64,000 nucleotides of DNA from Thalassomonas actiniarum (GTDB taxonomy: Bacteria > Pseudomonadota > Gammaproteobacteria > Enterobacterales > Alteromonadaceae), in assembly GCF_000948975.2 (NCBI RefSeq), contig NZ_CP059735.1:4340001-4404000 (forward strand), given 5' to 3'. Shown here one piece after another: positions 1 through 9,051 of this stretch (the first letter of the stretch is position 1; each line of letters starts with the position of its first letter). The position numbers and the translations under genes are program-made. The notes beneath the pieces were generated by a model, which searched no databases, had not been told where the DNA came from, and worked only from the letters and a program-made list of their open reading frames with translations.

Positions 1-71
1 TACTATTACCTCTGTTGGAAAGTGAACTGTTGACCCTAATAGACTCATAAGAAATAAGTCTGCAGATAGCA

Positions 72-97
72 AAAAGCCCTGCAGTTGCAGGGCTTTT
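72..97 (-). terminator. Rho-independent terminator of tRNA-Ser
   Basis: The hairpin GCCCTGC-agtt-GCAGGGC is flanked by A and T runs and lies just downstream of the minus-strand tRNA-Ser. Its symmetry means it may act on both strands. Confidence 0.7.
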
Positions 98-107
98 CGT
101 TTTAATA

Positions 108-195
108 TGGCGGTGAGGGAGGGATTCGAACCCTCGATACCTTGCGGTATACACACTTTCCAGGCGTGCTCCTTCGGCCACTCGGACACCTCACC
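108..195 (-). tRNA. tRNA-Ser (anticodon GGA)
   Basis: An 88-nt class II tRNA on the minus strand. The acceptor stem GGTGAGG pairs with CCTCACC, the 3' CCA is encoded in the DNA, the variable arm is long as expected for tRNA-Ser, and the anticodon loop reads CTGGAAA with anticodon GGA. The T arm contains the standard GGTTCGAATCC sequence. Confidence 0.97.
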
Positions 196-249
196 AGATT
201 GTTACTTTTAGCTGAAATTTCTCGTTCGCTGAAAGCTGCGCTATGGTAG

Positions 250-281
250 GAAAAAAGCCTTGCGGGTGCAAGGCTATTTTT
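250..281 (-). terminator. Terminator downstream of nadA
   Basis: The hairpin AGCCTTGC-ggg-TGCAAGGCT (about 256-274) is followed on the minus strand by a run of T. It lies between the nadA stop and tRNA-Ser and separates the two units. Confidence 0.7.
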
Positions 282-338
282 AACTTTTTATCAAAAAAAC
301 TAACTGTTTGCTGATAAATTAGGCTTATTAGCGAAAAT

Positions 339-1397
339 TTACGCGTTGCCTTTTACTTTCAGTTTATTCTCTGCGGCAAAATTAAGCATGCGGTGCAGCG
401 GGATTAACGCTTTTTCCGCCAGTGCAGGGTCAACGTGAATTTCACGGCCTACCGGGCTTTCTAATGCTGCTTTAATCGAGGCTAAGCCGTTCATTGCCAT
501 CCAGGGACATAAGGCGCAGCTGCGACAGGTAGCGCCGTTGCCGCCGGTGGGTGCTTCAATGAATTTTTTATGCGGGCTCGCCTGCTCCATTTTATAGAAG
601 ATGCCCTTATCGGTGGCAACAATAAAGGTCTCGTTATCCATTTCCTGGCTGGCTTTGATCAGCTGGCTGGTTGAGCCTACGGCATCGGCAATTTCAACAA
701 CATTTGCCGGAGATTCCGGGTGAACCAGAACGGCAGCATCCGGGTACTGTACTTTTAAATCTCTTAGGGCTTTGGCTTTGAACTCGTCATGGACGATACA
801 GGCGCCCTGCCACATCAGCATTTCTGCGCCGGTTTGTTTTTCGATATAAGAACCCAGGTGACGATCCGGGCCCCAGATGATCGGCTTACCTTCGCTTTCG
901 AGCATATCGACAATTTCAAGGGCGATACTTGAGGTTACCACCCAGTCGGCACGGGCTTTTACCGCCGCCGAGGTATTGGCATACACAACTACGGTGTGAT
1001 CCGGGTGCTGGTCACAAAAAGCAGAAAACTCTTCGATTGGGCAACCTAAGTCTAACGAACAAGTCGCTTCCAGCTCAGGCATTAAAACAGTTTTTTCCGG
1101 CGTAAGAATTTTTGCGGTTTCCCCCATAAATTTCACACCGGCAACAATCAGGGTATCGGCAGGATGTTGATTACCAAATCGTGCCATTTCTAATGAATCG
1201 GCAACACAACCACCGGTTTCTTCCGCCAACGCCTGAATTTCAGGGTCGGTATAGTAGTGTGCCACCAATACGGCATTTTTCTCTTTTAGCAGCTGTTTGA
1301 TTTCTTCTTTATATTGTGCTTTTTCTTCGCTAGTTAAGGGCTTAGGCTTGGCAGGATATTGAAAATCAAATTCCACGGCTAAATTGGCTTGCGTCAT
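339..1397 (-). CDS. nadA: Quinolinate synthase NadA
   Basis: NadA condenses iminoaspartate with dihydroxyacetone phosphate to quinolinate in de novo NAD synthesis, using a [4Fe-4S] cluster. The 352 residues match the usual size of the proteobacterial enzyme (about 350). The three cluster cysteines lie in the expected contexts: CSLDLGC in the first half, [11 protein letters not shown] in the middle and [10 protein letters not shown] near the C-terminus. [17 protein letters not shown] near the N-terminus is the typical substrate-site segment. The gene stands alone, with a terminator on its downstream side; no partner such as nadB or nadC is in the window. Identification is secure. Confidence 0.97.
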   Translation of the reverse strand: MTQANLAVEFDFQYPAKPKPLTSEEKAQYKEEIKQLLKEKNAVLVAHYYTDPEIQALAEETGGCVADSLEMARFGNQHPADTLIVAGVKFMGETAKILTPEKTVLMPELEATCSLDLGCPIEEFSAFCDQHPDHTVVVYANTSAAVKARADWVVTSSIALEIVDMLESEGKPIIWGPDRHLGSYIEKQTGAEMLMWQGACIVHDEFKAKALRDLKVQYPDAAVLVHPESPANVVEIADAVGSTSQLIKASQEMDNETFIVATDKGIFYKMEQASPHKKFIEAPTGGNGATCRSCALCPWMAMNGLASIKAALESPVGREIHVDPALAEKALIPLHRMLNFAAENKLKVKGNA

Positions 1398-1678
1398 TAC
1401 AAATCTCGTTAATGCTTTAAAAACAGGGCAATTATACGATAAAGCAAGGGTAAAGTGTACTAAGTAAAGTTCTGGAAAATTAAGGAGATAGCATAATAAC
1501 TAAAAGTAATTAGACCCTAGGGTTTGATATAATGAAAAGCGCCTGCACTCAAGTGCCTAAAGGCTATCTCTTCTACACAAATCCCCCTAAGCCAGCACTG
1601 TAAATTTTAACGGACATCTCCGCCGTTATGCCCTTTAAAAAGAGGCCTGCCCGCTATTGATTTACCCAGCTACGCGGT
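1398..1678. other. Intergenic stretch before the symE-like gene
   Basis: No protein gene is recognised. A TTGATATAATG segment near 1527-1537 resembles a sigma-70 -10 box (TATAAT) and could drive rightward transcription towards the symE-like gene. No clear -35 was found. Confidence 0.35.
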
Positions 1679-1748
1679 CTTTAGTTAAAGGTGGCAACAA
1701 CAGCTGTTCCCTTTGTTACCACCTGCGGCACTATAGCCTTAACTAAAG
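1679..1748. repeat. Long imperfect inverted repeat upstream of symE-like gene
   Basis: CTTTAGTTAA (1679-1688) pairs with TTAACTAAAG (1739-1748), and AGGTGGCAACAA (1689-1700) pairs with TTGTTACCACCT (1713-1724) with one mismatch. This gives a large stem-loop about 80 bp before the symE-like start. It is followed by two tandem 12-bp units, AACTAAAGCCGC and AACTAAAGTCGC (1741-1764). It could be an mRNA leader structure, or part of an antisense RNA of the SymR kind; which of these is not decided by sequence. Confidence 0.6.
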
Positions 1749-1827
1749 CCGCAACTAAAGTCGCAACCCCTGAGTGTTAGCCCACCCAGAGGTCGCTAAC
1801 CACAACGAACTTCCCAAGGAGTCCGCC

Positions 1828-2091
1828 ATGGCTAGTTATAAGCATACGCCAGACCCCGCCCCGGCAAAAGTAAATTATCCCATTTATCGGCAGTTTACCG
1901 TGCTGGAAACCATCTTTGAGTCGGCAGCCAAAACCCGCGGCATCGGCATTAACTATGTCCCGGTAAACCTTGAGCCTTGTATTGTGCTCAGGGGGAAATG
2001 GCTCAGGCAGGCCGGTTTTGCTATCGGCCGCAAGGTCAGTATTGTCATCAATCCAGAGGAGATACTCATCAAACCTAAGCAAGTCAGTTAA
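1828..2091 (+). CDS. SymE-like type I toxin (SpoVT/AbrB-like fold)
   Basis: An 87-residue protein related to the SymE family, whose E. coli member is an SOS-induced, RNA-associated toxin controlled by an antisense RNA (SymR). The core, about residues 50-85, contains PCIVLRGKWLRQAGF followed by a short basic and hydrophobic strand region ending in EEILIKP. This matches the SymE signature of a G-x-W-L-x-x-A-G-F turn followed by beta strands. The start chosen is the ATG at 1828, preceded by AAGGAG at 1816-1821; an in-frame upstream start at 1774 has no comparable ribosome site. A long inverted repeat lies upstream. Whether the toxin is active or has an antisense RNA cannot be told from the sequence. 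Confidence 0.75.
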   Translation: MASYKHTPDPAPAKVNYPIYRQFTVLETIFESAAKTRGIGINYVPVNLEPCIVLRGKWLRQAGFAIGRKVSIVINPEEILIKPKQVS

Positions 2092-2290
2092 GCTGGTTTG
2101 CCTATAAACACCTATAAGCATTCAAGCTGCTGCATCTCAAGTCAGGTGCAGTAGCTTTTTTATCTGAATCTAAAGCCCAAAAGGTAAATGCAGTAGTGAT
2201 TTATGAAAGACTTACAGTTTCAGACATAACTTATGTCAAGGAAGTTAGATAATCGATTAAAGCGGATATTTAAAAGGAATTTAGAAGAAG

Positions 2291-2366
2291 TGGTGGGTCG
2301 TGAAGGATTTGAACCTTCGACAAATTGGTTAAAAGCCAACTGCTCTACCAACTGAGCTAACGACCC
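2291..2366 (-). tRNA. tRNA-Lys (TTT), last copy of the array
   Basis: 76 nt including an encoded CCA. The acceptor GGGTCGT pairs with ACGACCC and the anticodon loop is CTTTTAA, giving anticodon TTT (UUU). It is identical in sequence to the other intact copies and is the most distal copy from the array promoter. Confidence 0.97.
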
Positions 2367-2392
2367 GCATAAAATGCTTACTGATTGTAAAG

Positions 2393-2468
2393 TGGTGGGT
2401 CGTGAAGGATTTGAACCTTCGACAAATTGGTTAAAAGCCAACTGCTCTACCAACTGAGCTAACGACCC
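2393..2468 (-). tRNA. tRNA-Lys (TTT)
   Basis: 76-nt intact copy with anticodon TTT and encoded CCA. The spacer to the next copy carries the recurring ACATAAACTG..TTACTGTTTGTAAAAG motif shared between array spacers. Confidence 0.97.
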
Positions 2469-2498
2469 ACATAAACTGTGCTTACTGTTTGTAAAAGT

Positions 2499-2580
2499 GG
2501 TGGGTCGTGTAGGATTTTAACCTTCGACCATACCTGGGTAGAGAGCGTTAAAAGCCTTGGCTTTTCTTGCCACGTTCTCT
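2499..2580 (-). pseudogene. Decayed tRNA-Lys copy
   Basis: The 3' portion (2499-2529 on the plus strand) still matches tRNA-Lys through the acceptor 3' strand and T arm, but carries changes in the T stem and T loop (TTAAAAT for TTCAAAT). The 5' half no longer forms D and anticodon arms. The segment contains the hairpin AAAAGC-CAAG-GCTTTT, read on the minus strand, which resembles a weak terminator. The same AAAGCCTTGG string recurs in the spacer at 3061-3072. Confidence 0.75.
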
Positions 2581-2592
2581 TACCTTTAAAAG

Positions 2593-2668
2593 TGGTGGGT
2601 CGTGAAGGATTTGAACCTTCGACAAATTGGTTAAAAGCCAACTGCTCTACCAACTGAGCTAACGACCC
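2593..2668 (-). tRNA. tRNA-Lys (TTT)
   Basis: 76-nt intact copy with anticodon TTT and encoded CCA. It directly precedes, in transcription order, the decayed copy. Confidence 0.97.
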
Positions 2669-2698
2669 ACATAAACTGTGTTTACTGTTTTGTAAAAG

Positions 2699-2774
2699 TG
2701 GTGGGTCGTGAAGGATTTGAACCTTCGACAAATTGGTTAAAAGCCAACTGCTCTACCAACTGAGCTAACGACCC
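2699..2774 (-). tRNA. tRNA-Lys (TTT)
   Basis: 76-nt intact copy with anticodon TTT, separated by about 30 bp spacers on both sides. Confidence 0.97.
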
Positions 2775-2803
2775 ACATAAACTGGTTTACTATTTTGTAA
2801 AAG

Positions 2804-2879
2804 TGGTGGGTCGTGAAGGATTTGAACCTTCGACAAATTGGTTAAAAGCCAACTGCTCTACCAACTGAGCTAACGACCC
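2804..2879 (-). tRNA. tRNA-Lys (TTT)
   Basis: 76-nt intact copy with anticodon TTT and encoded CCA, in the middle of the tandem run. Confidence 0.97.
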
Positions 2880-2908
2880 ACATAAACTGTGCTTACTGTT
2901 TGTAAAAG

Positions 2909-2984
2909 TGGTGGGTCGTGAAGGATTTGAACCTTCGACAAATTGGTTAAAAGCCAACTGCTCTACCAACTGAGCTAACGACCC
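2909..2984 (-). tRNA. tRNA-Lys (TTT)
   Basis: 76-nt intact copy with anticodon TTT. The spacer to the first-transcribed copy is longer here (124 bp) and holds a hairpin, AAAAGC..GCTTTT around 3061-3082, resembling the one in the decayed copy. Confidence 0.97.
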
Positions 2985-3108
2985 ACATAAAGAGGTTTTT
3001 ATAGTTACTTCTTTAAAACTATATCGACATGGATTTTGACATGTCATGACTAAGACATTTTAAAAGCCTTGGTATGCTTTTATTTAGCAAGCATCTCAAT
3101 CATAAAAG

Positions 3109-3184
3109 TGGTGGGTCGTGAAGGATTTGAACCTTCGACAAATTGGTTAAAAGCCAACTGCTCTACCAACTGAGCTAACGACCC
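3109..3184 (-). tRNA. tRNA-Lys (TTT), promoter-proximal copy
   Basis: 76-nt intact copy with anticodon TTT. It is the first gene after the array promoter. Confidence 0.97.
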
Positions 3185-3212
3185 GACTTTGCGTCCACAT
3201 GCTCCGTGAACG

Positions 3213-3248
3213 CGCCGCATATAATACTCATAATTTTTTTTAGTGCAA
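3213..3248 (-). promoter_or_regulatory. Sigma-70 promoter of the tRNA-Lys array
   Basis: On the minus strand the -35 is TTGCAC (3243-3248), the spacer is 16 bp and the -10 is TATTAT (3221-3226), followed by a GC-rich discriminator, GCGGCGCG. GC-rich discriminators are typical of stringently controlled stable-RNA promoters, so growth-rate control is a reasonable inference. Confidence 0.7.
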
Positions 3249-3325
3249 CAACAAATTCAAGTTTTTTTACGCTTGTTGTTTGTTTGCATAAAAACAAAAC
3301 AAATAGAGCAAGTTATAGTCAAGTA

Positions 3326-4141
3326 TTACTGGGCAAGACTATCCAGACGCGGTTGAGCCAGCTGTGCCGCCGTACTCGTTGGGTATTCTTCTATCAACTG
3401 ACGATACAAAACAACGGCCCTGCTCTTGTTATTTTGCTTTTGCGCCACCATGGCCAGCTTAAGCATAGCATCGGCTCGCTTGTTTGACCCTTTGTGTTGA
3501 TTAACCACAATATCAAATTCTTGCTTGGCCTTATCCAGATCACCTTTATTAAAAAGTAACTGTCCTAACCAGTAATGGGCATTGGCGGCATAGCTTGAAT
3601 TGGGGTATTTCTTATTGAAGTTGCCAAACTCGGTAATGGCCTGCTGATATTTTTTATCTTTTAATACCAGGTTCACCGCATGGTCGTAGGCTTCGTTTTC
3701 GGTCAGATCGCTGCTGTAGTTCACCTGGCCTTGATTGCCGCTGTCGGTAGCAACAATAGAGGCAGGTACCTGGTTGGCGGGTTTAAGCGCTTCGCTGACC
3801 CGGCGGTCGAGTTCCTGATACAGTTCCCGCTGACGTTCTAAAACCTGGGTCAGCTGATGGGTATGTAATTCAGTGGCGCCGCGAATTTCATTCACTTCCG
3901 TTTGCAGCTCATCGAGTTGCTGCTGAATTCTGACCTGGGCACGGTTCCTGGCTTCAAGTTTACGCTCCAGGTGTGCCATTTTCTCCGATACGCTGCCAGG
4001 TGGCAGGCTGCTTGACTGGCTAGTTGCCCCCGATTGCCCGGCATTAACATCGAACACCGGAGCGGGGTCGGCTGCGAATACAGTAGATGTACCCGCAGTC
4101 AACATCATGCCTAATAAAACATTATTTAGTTTCATTAACAT
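3326..4141 (-). CDS. cpoB: Cell division coordinator CpoB (YbgF)
   Basis: CpoB is the periplasmic partner of TolA that coordinates peptidoglycan synthesis with outer-membrane constriction. The 271 residues begin with a signal peptide ending near TVFA|AD. A coiled-coil trimerisation segment follows at about 50-110 (KMAHLERKLEARNRAQ onward), then three TPR-type repeats at about 150-265 with the usual AYWLGQ-like and LYRQLIEEYP helices. It is the last gene of the tol-pal operon, starting 6 bp after the pal stop. An alternative ATG two codons later is possible. Confidence 0.94.
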   Translation of the reverse strand: MLMKLNNVLLGMMLTAGTSTVFAADPAPVFDVNAGQSGATSQSSSLPPGSVSEKMAHLERKLEARNRAQVRIQQQLDELQTEVNEIRGATELHTHQLTQVLERQRELYQELDRRVSEALKPANQVPASIVATDSGNQGQVNYSSDLTENEAYDHAVNLVLKDKKYQQAITEFGNFNKKYPNSSYAANAHYWLGQLLFNKGDLDKAKQEFDIVVNQHKGSNKRADAMLKLAMVAQKQNNKSRAVVLYRQLIEEYPTSTAAQLAQPRLDSLAQ

Positions 4142-4147
4142 CCCATA

Positions 4148-4699
4148 TTAGTAGACTAAAACAGCACGACGGTTTTTAGCAAAAGCAGCTTCAGTGCGGT
4201 CTTTAACCATAGGCTTCTCTTCACCGTAGCTCACTGTAGTCAGCTGAGAAGAAGCAACACCCATGTTTTCTAAATAAGTTACCACAGACTTGGCACGACG
4301 CTCACCCAGGGCAATGTTGTATTCTGGCGTACCGCGCTCATCGGCGTGACCTTCGATTAATACATTCACGTTAGGGTTTTCATTTAAGAATTTTGCGTGG
4401 GCATCAAGCAGACGGGCAAAGTCGCTTTTGATGTTGGAAACGTCAAAATCAAAGTAAATAATGTGCTCTGAACGCAGTTGTTCAAGCTGCTCGCGCTTGC
4501 GCTGCTCGGCAATTTCTGCGGCGCGCTGTGCGGCTGTTACCTGTACATTGCTCTCTGACGGTGTAGATACCGAAGAGCTGCTGCCGGCATTGGTGTCAAC
4601 CTGGCTGCTACTGTCTGTGTCTGAACTCGAGCTACATGCAGCTAATGCGAACATAGGCAAAGCAACAGCTAGGCTTTTAACAGTTTTATTCAAGCGCAT
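4148..4699 (-). CDS. pal: Peptidoglycan-associated lipoprotein Pal
   Basis: Outer-membrane lipoprotein that binds peptidoglycan and TolB. The 183 residues start with a lipoprotein signal ending in the lipobox LAAC (Cys22), then a Ser/Thr/Asp-rich linker, then an OmpA-like domain at about 75-183. The domain contains YFDFD, the peptidoglycan-binding segment [13 protein letters not shown], and LGERRAKSV. It sits between tolB and cpoB in the classic order. Confidence 0.97.
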   Translation of the reverse strand: MRLNKTVKSLAVALPMFALAACSSSSDTDSSSQVDTNAGSSSSVSTPSESNVQVTAAQRAAEIAEQRKREQLEQLRSEHIIYFDFDVSNIKSDFARLLDAHAKFLNENPNVNVLIEGHADERGTPEYNIALGERRAKSVVTYLENMGVASSQLTTVSYGEEKPMVKDRTEAAFAKNRRAVLVY

Positions 4700-4743
4700 T
4701 TTATTTTTTCCTTATTCTTAAAAAGTAATTTAACTAATATCTG

Positions 4744-6090
4744 TTACAAAAAAGGCGACCAGGAAGGCGATTTCACTTCCCCGTCTAACGCAGGTAAACG
4801 CGCTTTAAATCGACCGTCTACCGATACTAAACTTAACACCTGCCGCTTATGGTGCAAGGTGCTGTAGATGATCATACCGCCATTTGGCGAAATACTCGGC
4901 GATTCATCTAACCGGGTTTTTGTCAGTATCTGGAATATTCCAGAATCCAATTCTTGTTTCGCAAGATGATACAGGCCACGGGTTCTGTTTACCATAACCA
5001 GTTGATGGCCATCGGGCGTTAAAGAGCCCCCTAAGTTCATTTCGCCATCAAAAGTCAGTCGTCTCACTTTACCATCGACTAAATTTACGCGATATAGCTG
5101 AGGTTTACCACCCCGTTCTGAACTAAAAATCAATGAATTACCGTCTGGTGACCAACTTGGCTCGGTATCTATCGCCCGGTGACGGGTGATCCGGCGCAAT
5201 TGTTTGGTCGCCACTGTCATGGTATAAAGCTCGGGATTGCCGTCTTTTGACAATACCAGCGCCAGCTTTTTACCGTCCGGCGACCAGCGCGGCGCACTGT
5301 TGATGCCTTTAAACGAGCTGATCAAGCTGCGCTGGGCGGTATAAATGTCTATGGTATAAATTTGCGCCTGACGATTTTCAAACGTCACATAAGCCAGCTT
5401 GTCGCCATTGGGGTGCCACGCAGGCGACATCAGAGGCTCTTTCGAGCTTAACAACACATGTTCGTTATAACCATCATAATCGGCAATTGCCAACTGATAA
5501 GGGTATTCGGCTTGATCACGGACAATAACATAGGCAATTTTGGTTAAAAATGCACCGCGGGTGCCGGTCAGTTTTTCATAAATGACATCGCTGATCCTGT
5601 GACCGTAACGACGAAACTGATCAGCGCCGATTTCCACGGTTCTGTCATCGAGAATATGATCTGTGGTTTTGATCAAAGAGCCGTTACTCAGCATTTGCGC
5701 CTGGCCGCCGGTAACCTGTCCGCGGATCACATCCACCAACTGATAAGAGATCTGGTAGCGGCCGATGGAGGTTTCCTGGATCTTACCCACCACCAGGGCT
5801 TCGATACCTTCGCTGGCCCAGGCGGCATAATCGATTTGTTTATCGTCATAAGGGGTTTGCGGAAACTTCATTTCACTGATCGGGCTGAACTTACCGCTGC
5901 GCAGTAAATCATCGCTGACCACCTTAGAAATATTTTCCGGTAAAGGCCCGCTGCCGGTCCACTGAAACGGTACTATGGCGATGGGACGGGCGGTATCGGT
6001 ACCTTCTGTGATCACAATTTCCAGCGTTGCCAGCGACTGCATTGAAAACAACGAGAAAACAAGAGCTAATAGTAATTTAAATTTCATCAT
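4744..6090 (-). CDS. tolB: Tol-Pal system protein TolB
   Basis: Periplasmic beta-propeller that shuttles between Pal and TolA. The 448 residues carry an N-terminal signal peptide ending around SLATLEI. The N-terminal alpha/beta domain spans about 25-170. A six-bladed propeller of repeated SPDG/SWSPDG units follows ([49 protein letters not shown]). The length is normal for TolB, and the gene lies between tolA and pal. Confidence 0.97.
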   Translation of the reverse strand: MMKFKLLLALVFSLFSMQSLATLEIVITEGTDTARPIAIVPFQWTGSGPLPENISKVVSDDLLRSGKFSPISEMKFPQTPYDDKQIDYAAWASEGIEALVVGKIQETSIGRYQISYQLVDVIRGQVTGGQAQMLSNGSLIKTTDHILDDRTVEIGADQFRRYGHRISDVIYEKLTGTRGAFLTKIAYVIVRDQAEYPYQLAIADYDGYNEHVLLSSKEPLMSPAWHPNGDKLAYVTFENRQAQIYTIDIYTAQRSLISSFKGINSAPRWSPDGKKLALVLSKDGNPELYTMTVATKQLRRITRHRAIDTEPSWSPDGNSLIFSSERGGKPQLYRVNLVDGKVRRLTFDGEMNLGGSLTPDGHQLVMVNRTRGLYHLAKQELDSGIFQILTKTRLDESPSISPNGGMIIYSTLHHKRQVLSLVSVDGRFKARLPALDGEVKSPSWSPFL

Positions 6091-6132
6091 TCGCTTCTAA
6101 GTTAATGGACTCATAAAGTGTTTTTTCAAACA

Positions 6133-7065
6133 TTAAAATTCAGGTTCAACCGTTAAACTGATAGAACTCATCTGCTTAAAGACCTCGGGATCTTTTGATA
6201 CCGGCAAGGTCGCCGCTTTGTATATCGCGGTTTTCGCCGCTTCACAAAGGATCCTGTCCCCCTGCCCCGGCACCACGTTAGTCACAAACCCGGATGGTGC
6301 AAGACTTATGGTTAATTTACAAGTCTTACCTTCCATTGTACTGCGATCTGTGATCAGGTTACGCTGTATCGTTTGCTTGATCAGCGCCTTAAAGCGGTTA
6401 ATTTCCGACATCTGCTGCTGCATTCTCGCCTGCTGGCGCGCCGCCATTTCTTCCGCCAGCTGCTGCTCTAATAAACGCTCCTGTTCGGCCCGCTCGCGCG
6501 CCTCTTTTTCTTTGCGTAAACGTTCAGCTTCCTTACGTTTGCGCTCGGCCTCCTGCTTTTGTCTGAGCTCTTTCGCCTTTTTCGCCGCGGCTTCTTCTCT
6601 TAAGCGTTTGGCTTTAGCGTCGGCAGCAGCTTTTTCCGCTTTTTTCTTTTCCGCTTCCTTACGTTTACGGGCCTTGTCTGCGGCATCCGCCTTGGCTTTG
6701 GCTGCAGCAGCGGCTTTATCGGCCTTTTGTTTCTCTACTTCTTTACGTTTGCGCTGATCTTCAAGTTTTTTAATGCGTGCTTCTTCGCGAGAGCGTTTCT
6801 TTCTCGCCTCTGCCGCCCGCTCTTCAAGCTCGCGCAGGCGTTTCGCCTCTGCCGCCTTGGCATCGGCTTTTTGTTTTTTCAGCTTGTTGACCTGTTGCTG
6901 CAGTTTACTTTTATCAACGGCTACCGCCTTGATAGGATCAACCACGGGCGCCGGTGTTGGTGTCGGCTTAGGGGTCGAGGTAAAATCGCCAAACAACAAA
7001 ATCAACGCCAGCCCCGCATGCAGGGCAATACTTAACGACCAGGCAACACCATACTTCGGGTTCAC
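6133..7065 (-). CDS. tolA: Cell envelope integrity protein TolA
   Basis: Inner-membrane protein that transmits proton-motive force from TolQR to TolB/Pal. The 310 residues comprise one N-terminal transmembrane helix (about 8-26), a long Ala/Lys/Glu/Arg-rich helical domain II (about 55-210) that spans the periplasm, and a C-terminal domain III (about 215-310) with ISLAPSGFVTNVVPGQGD. The repeat-rich domain II gives a strongly biased base composition. It starts 3 bp after tolR. Confidence 0.96.
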   Translation of the reverse strand: MNPKYGVAWSLSIALHAGLALILLFGDFTSTPKPTPTPAPVVDPIKAVAVDKSKLQQQVNKLKKQKADAKAAEAKRLRELEERAAEARKKRSREEARIKKLEDQRKRKEVEKQKADKAAAAAKAKADAADKARKRKEAEKKKAEKAAADAKAKRLREEAAAKKAKELRQKQEAERKRKEAERLRKEKEARERAEQERLLEQQLAEEMAARQQARMQQQMSEINRFKALIKQTIQRNLITDRSTMEGKTCKLTISLAPSGFVTNVVPGQGDRILCEAAKTAIYKAATLPVSKDPEVFKQMSSISLTVEPEF

Positions 7066-7068
7066 GTA

Positions 7069-7494
7069 TTACTTCTCCGTCGAATCTGTCATCAAGCCCA
7101 CCGAAGGCACGCCCGCCTGCTGCTGCAGCAAGACCATCAACTGGATCACCGCATCATAAGAAACCGCGCCATCGCCGTTGACCACCACCGGCGTATCCGG
7201 CTCCAGCTGAAGATGCGCCGCCACTAAAGTCGCCACTTCTTCTGCCGACATCGGCTCATTTTTGCTGGTTCCTACCGCCAGGTAATAATTGCCTTCTCTA
7301 TCGACAGAAGCCACCAGCGGCGGTTTGCTGTCTTTATCTAACGGCTCGGCATCGGCCTGGGGCAAGTCAACTTTTACCCCCTGAGTGATCAAAGGTGCGG
7401 TAACCATAAAAATGATCAGCAATACCAACATCACGTCGATATAGGGCACCACGTTTATTTCGGCGACTTTTCTGCGCCTTACCCTTCTATACAT
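7069..7494 (-). CDS. tolR: Biopolymer transport protein TolR
   Basis: ExbD/TolR-family stator component. The 141 residues have an Arg-rich N-terminus (YRRVRRRK), then a single transmembrane helix around 18-38. This helix contains the conserved proton-relay Asp in the VVPYIDVMLVLLIIFMV context, and the periplasmic ExbD domain follows. It lies between tolQ and tolA with short gaps. Confidence 0.97.
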   Translation of the reverse strand: MYRRVRRRKVAEINVVPYIDVMLVLLIIFMVTAPLITQGVKVDLPQADAEPLDKDSKPPLVASVDREGNYYLAVGTSKNEPMSAEEVATLVAAHLQLEPDTPVVVNGDGAVSYDAVIQLMVLLQQQAGVPSVGLMTDSTEK

Positions 7495-7505
7495 AGGCCG
7501 GCCCC

Positions 7506-8195
7506 TTAAGCTTGCTGCTCAGCGGCTGACTGACGTTGTAAAATACTGGAAAATTCTTCCATAAAGTTGCCGTAGCTGTTTTCCAGGCGCTCAACATGGT
7601 AACTGAAACGGTTAAACGCCATGACCGCAGGAATAGCGGCAAATAAGCCCATCGCCGTTGCCACCAAAGCTTCGGCAATCCCCGGGGCCACCATGGCCAG
7701 GGTGGCCTGCTTTACCGCCCCCAGGGCAATAAAGGAATTCATGATCCCCCACACGGTACCGAACAAACCGATATAAGGGCTGATAGAGCCGACGGTGGCC
7801 ATAAAGGGCAAGTTGGTTTCCAGGCTATCCACTTCACGGGACAAGGCCACGCGCATGGCACGGTGGGTGCCGTCGACTACCGCTTGCGGCGTACTTAAAC
7901 TACTTTTACGCAAACGGGCAAATTCTTTAAAGCCGGCAACAAACAAGCTTTCGATACCGGTAATGTGCTGACGGGCGGAAACTTCGCTGTAAAGTTTACT
8001 TAAGTCGGTGCCGCCCCAAAATTTATCTTCAAACGCTTTTAACTGCTGCTGGGCATTGTTGAGGGCATTGCGGCGCTGAAAAATCATCGCCCAACAGGCC
8101 ACGGAAAAACCCAGTAATACCAACATCACAAATTTAACCAGTAAACTCGCTTGTAAAAATAAATCTAATATCGAAATCTCAGCTGACACGTTCAA
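7506..8195 (-). CDS. tolQ: Tol-Pal system protein TolQ
   Basis: MotA/TolQ/ExbB-family proton channel. The 229 residues show an N-terminal transmembrane helix (about 15-38), a large cytoplasmic loop, and two further helices (about 130-155 and 165-195). The conserved [13 protein letters not shown] and [20 protein letters not shown] segments are present. Its start overlaps the end of ybgC by 17 bp, indicating translational coupling. Confidence 0.97.
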   Translation of the reverse strand: MNVSAEISILDLFLQASLLVKFVMLVLLGFSVACWAMIFQRRNALNNAQQQLKAFEDKFWGGTDLSKLYSEVSARQHITGIESLFVAGFKEFARLRKSSLSTPQAVVDGTHRAMRVALSREVDSLETNLPFMATVGSISPYIGLFGTVWGIMNSFIALGAVKQATLAMVAPGIAEALVATAMGLFAAIPAVMAFNRFSYHVERLENSYGNFMEEFSSILQRQSAAEQQA

Positions 8196-8589
8196 ACGCT
8201 CCTAATATAGCTTGGGGAATAGCACAGGGCCTGGAAATAGTTAAATTTACGCAAGCAACTTGCACCTCGGCTCGGCACAATACTTGTTGCTGCTCATTGA
8301 TGATCTCTTGTTTAAACACCAGACTGGCGCGTTTTAACCGGCTGATCGAGGAGGTGATGGTCAGTAAATCATCCAACTTTGCAGAAGCAATATTGTCCAT
8401 TTCAACCCTTCTGACCACAAGGCCCAGTTTTTGTTCTAAAAAATCTGTTTGTTGAAAACCCAGCTCACGTAACCATTCCGTTCGGGCACGTTCAAAAAAT
8501 TTTAAATAATTGGCATGATAAACAATGCCGCCAGCATCGGTATCTTCGTAAAACACCCGCAACTGAAAATTATTAGTATTATTTGACAT
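8179..8589 (-). CDS. ybgC: Tol-Pal-associated acyl-CoA thioesterase YbgC
   Basis: Hotdog-fold thioesterase that opens most tol-pal operons; its exact physiological role is unsettled. The 136 residues include the catalytic-site segment [25 protein letters not shown] near the N-terminus, with Asp in YEDTDAGG. The ATG at 8589 is chosen because it gives the usual short N-terminus; an upstream in-frame ATG at 8652 would add 21 residues unrelated to the family. Its 3' end overlaps tolQ by 17 bp. Confidence 0.94.
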   Translation of the reverse strand: MSNNTNNFQLRVFYEDTDAGGIVYHANYLKFFERARTEWLRELGFQQTDFLEQKLGLVVRRVEMDNIASAKLDDLLTITSSISRLKRASLVFKQEIINEQQQVLCRAEVQVACVNLTISRPCAIPQAILGAFERVS

Positions 8590-9016
8590 CAAAAACGCTA
8601 TATAAAAGTACGACTTATTATTTAAACAACTTAGCCGACAGTTGCCAAACACGGCTTATCGCCTTGGCGAGCGCTGTGTTTAGATGCTGTCAGCAACATA
8701 ACCGATTAAAAAATCGCTATGCCATGCATATTTTGCCGCACTATAGTAATAGATAATGGTATTTAGTCACAAGCGCAGATCTCATTTCAATGAAATAAAT
8801 TCGTAAAAATTATTGTCTTTAAGTTTTTTTCACGAAAATATCAGCCAAAAGCGCTCATCAGTGGGTTTTCACCCATTTTTTAAAGACAGCTTTTTATGCA
8901 CGAAACTTTCATAATTTTCACAATTCACCGGCTTTTTCTGCATTTTCATGCACACGGCTTTCAAAAGACAAATTTCGCATTAGTTTTTCTAATATATAAA
9001 TGGTATTTTTTTTAGT
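8590..9016. other. Gene-free stretch between the tol operon and the orphan promoter
   Basis: AT-rich sequence with no open frame that looks coding on either strand. It should hold the minus-strand promoter of ybgC-cpoB, but no convincing -35/-10 pair was found. Confidence 0.4.
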
Positions 9017-9045
9017 TTGCACCTATTAAGTAAAAACTCTAATAT
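9017..9045 (+). promoter_or_regulatory. Strong orphan sigma-70 promoter
   Basis: -35 TTGCAC (9017-9022), 17-bp spacer, -10 TAATAT (9040-9045). No coding sequence lies downstream on the plus strand before the terminator at 9181. Confidence 0.65.
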
Positions 9046-9051
9046 ACACAT

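Noticed and set aside
1777-2121. 114-residue minus-strand frame opposite symE
   Set aside because: It is the antisense of the better supported symE-like gene, with no ribosome site or family.
2220-3047. Open frames of 77-90 residues across the tRNA array, repeating FNQFVEGSNPSRPTT
   Set aside because: They are translations of the tandem tRNA-Lys genes read in a protein frame, not genes.
6218-7159. Long plus-strand open frames opposite tolA and tolR
   Set aside because: They mirror the Ala/Lys/Glu-rich tolA codons; composition is Ser/Ala/Cys-biased and there are no ribosome sites.
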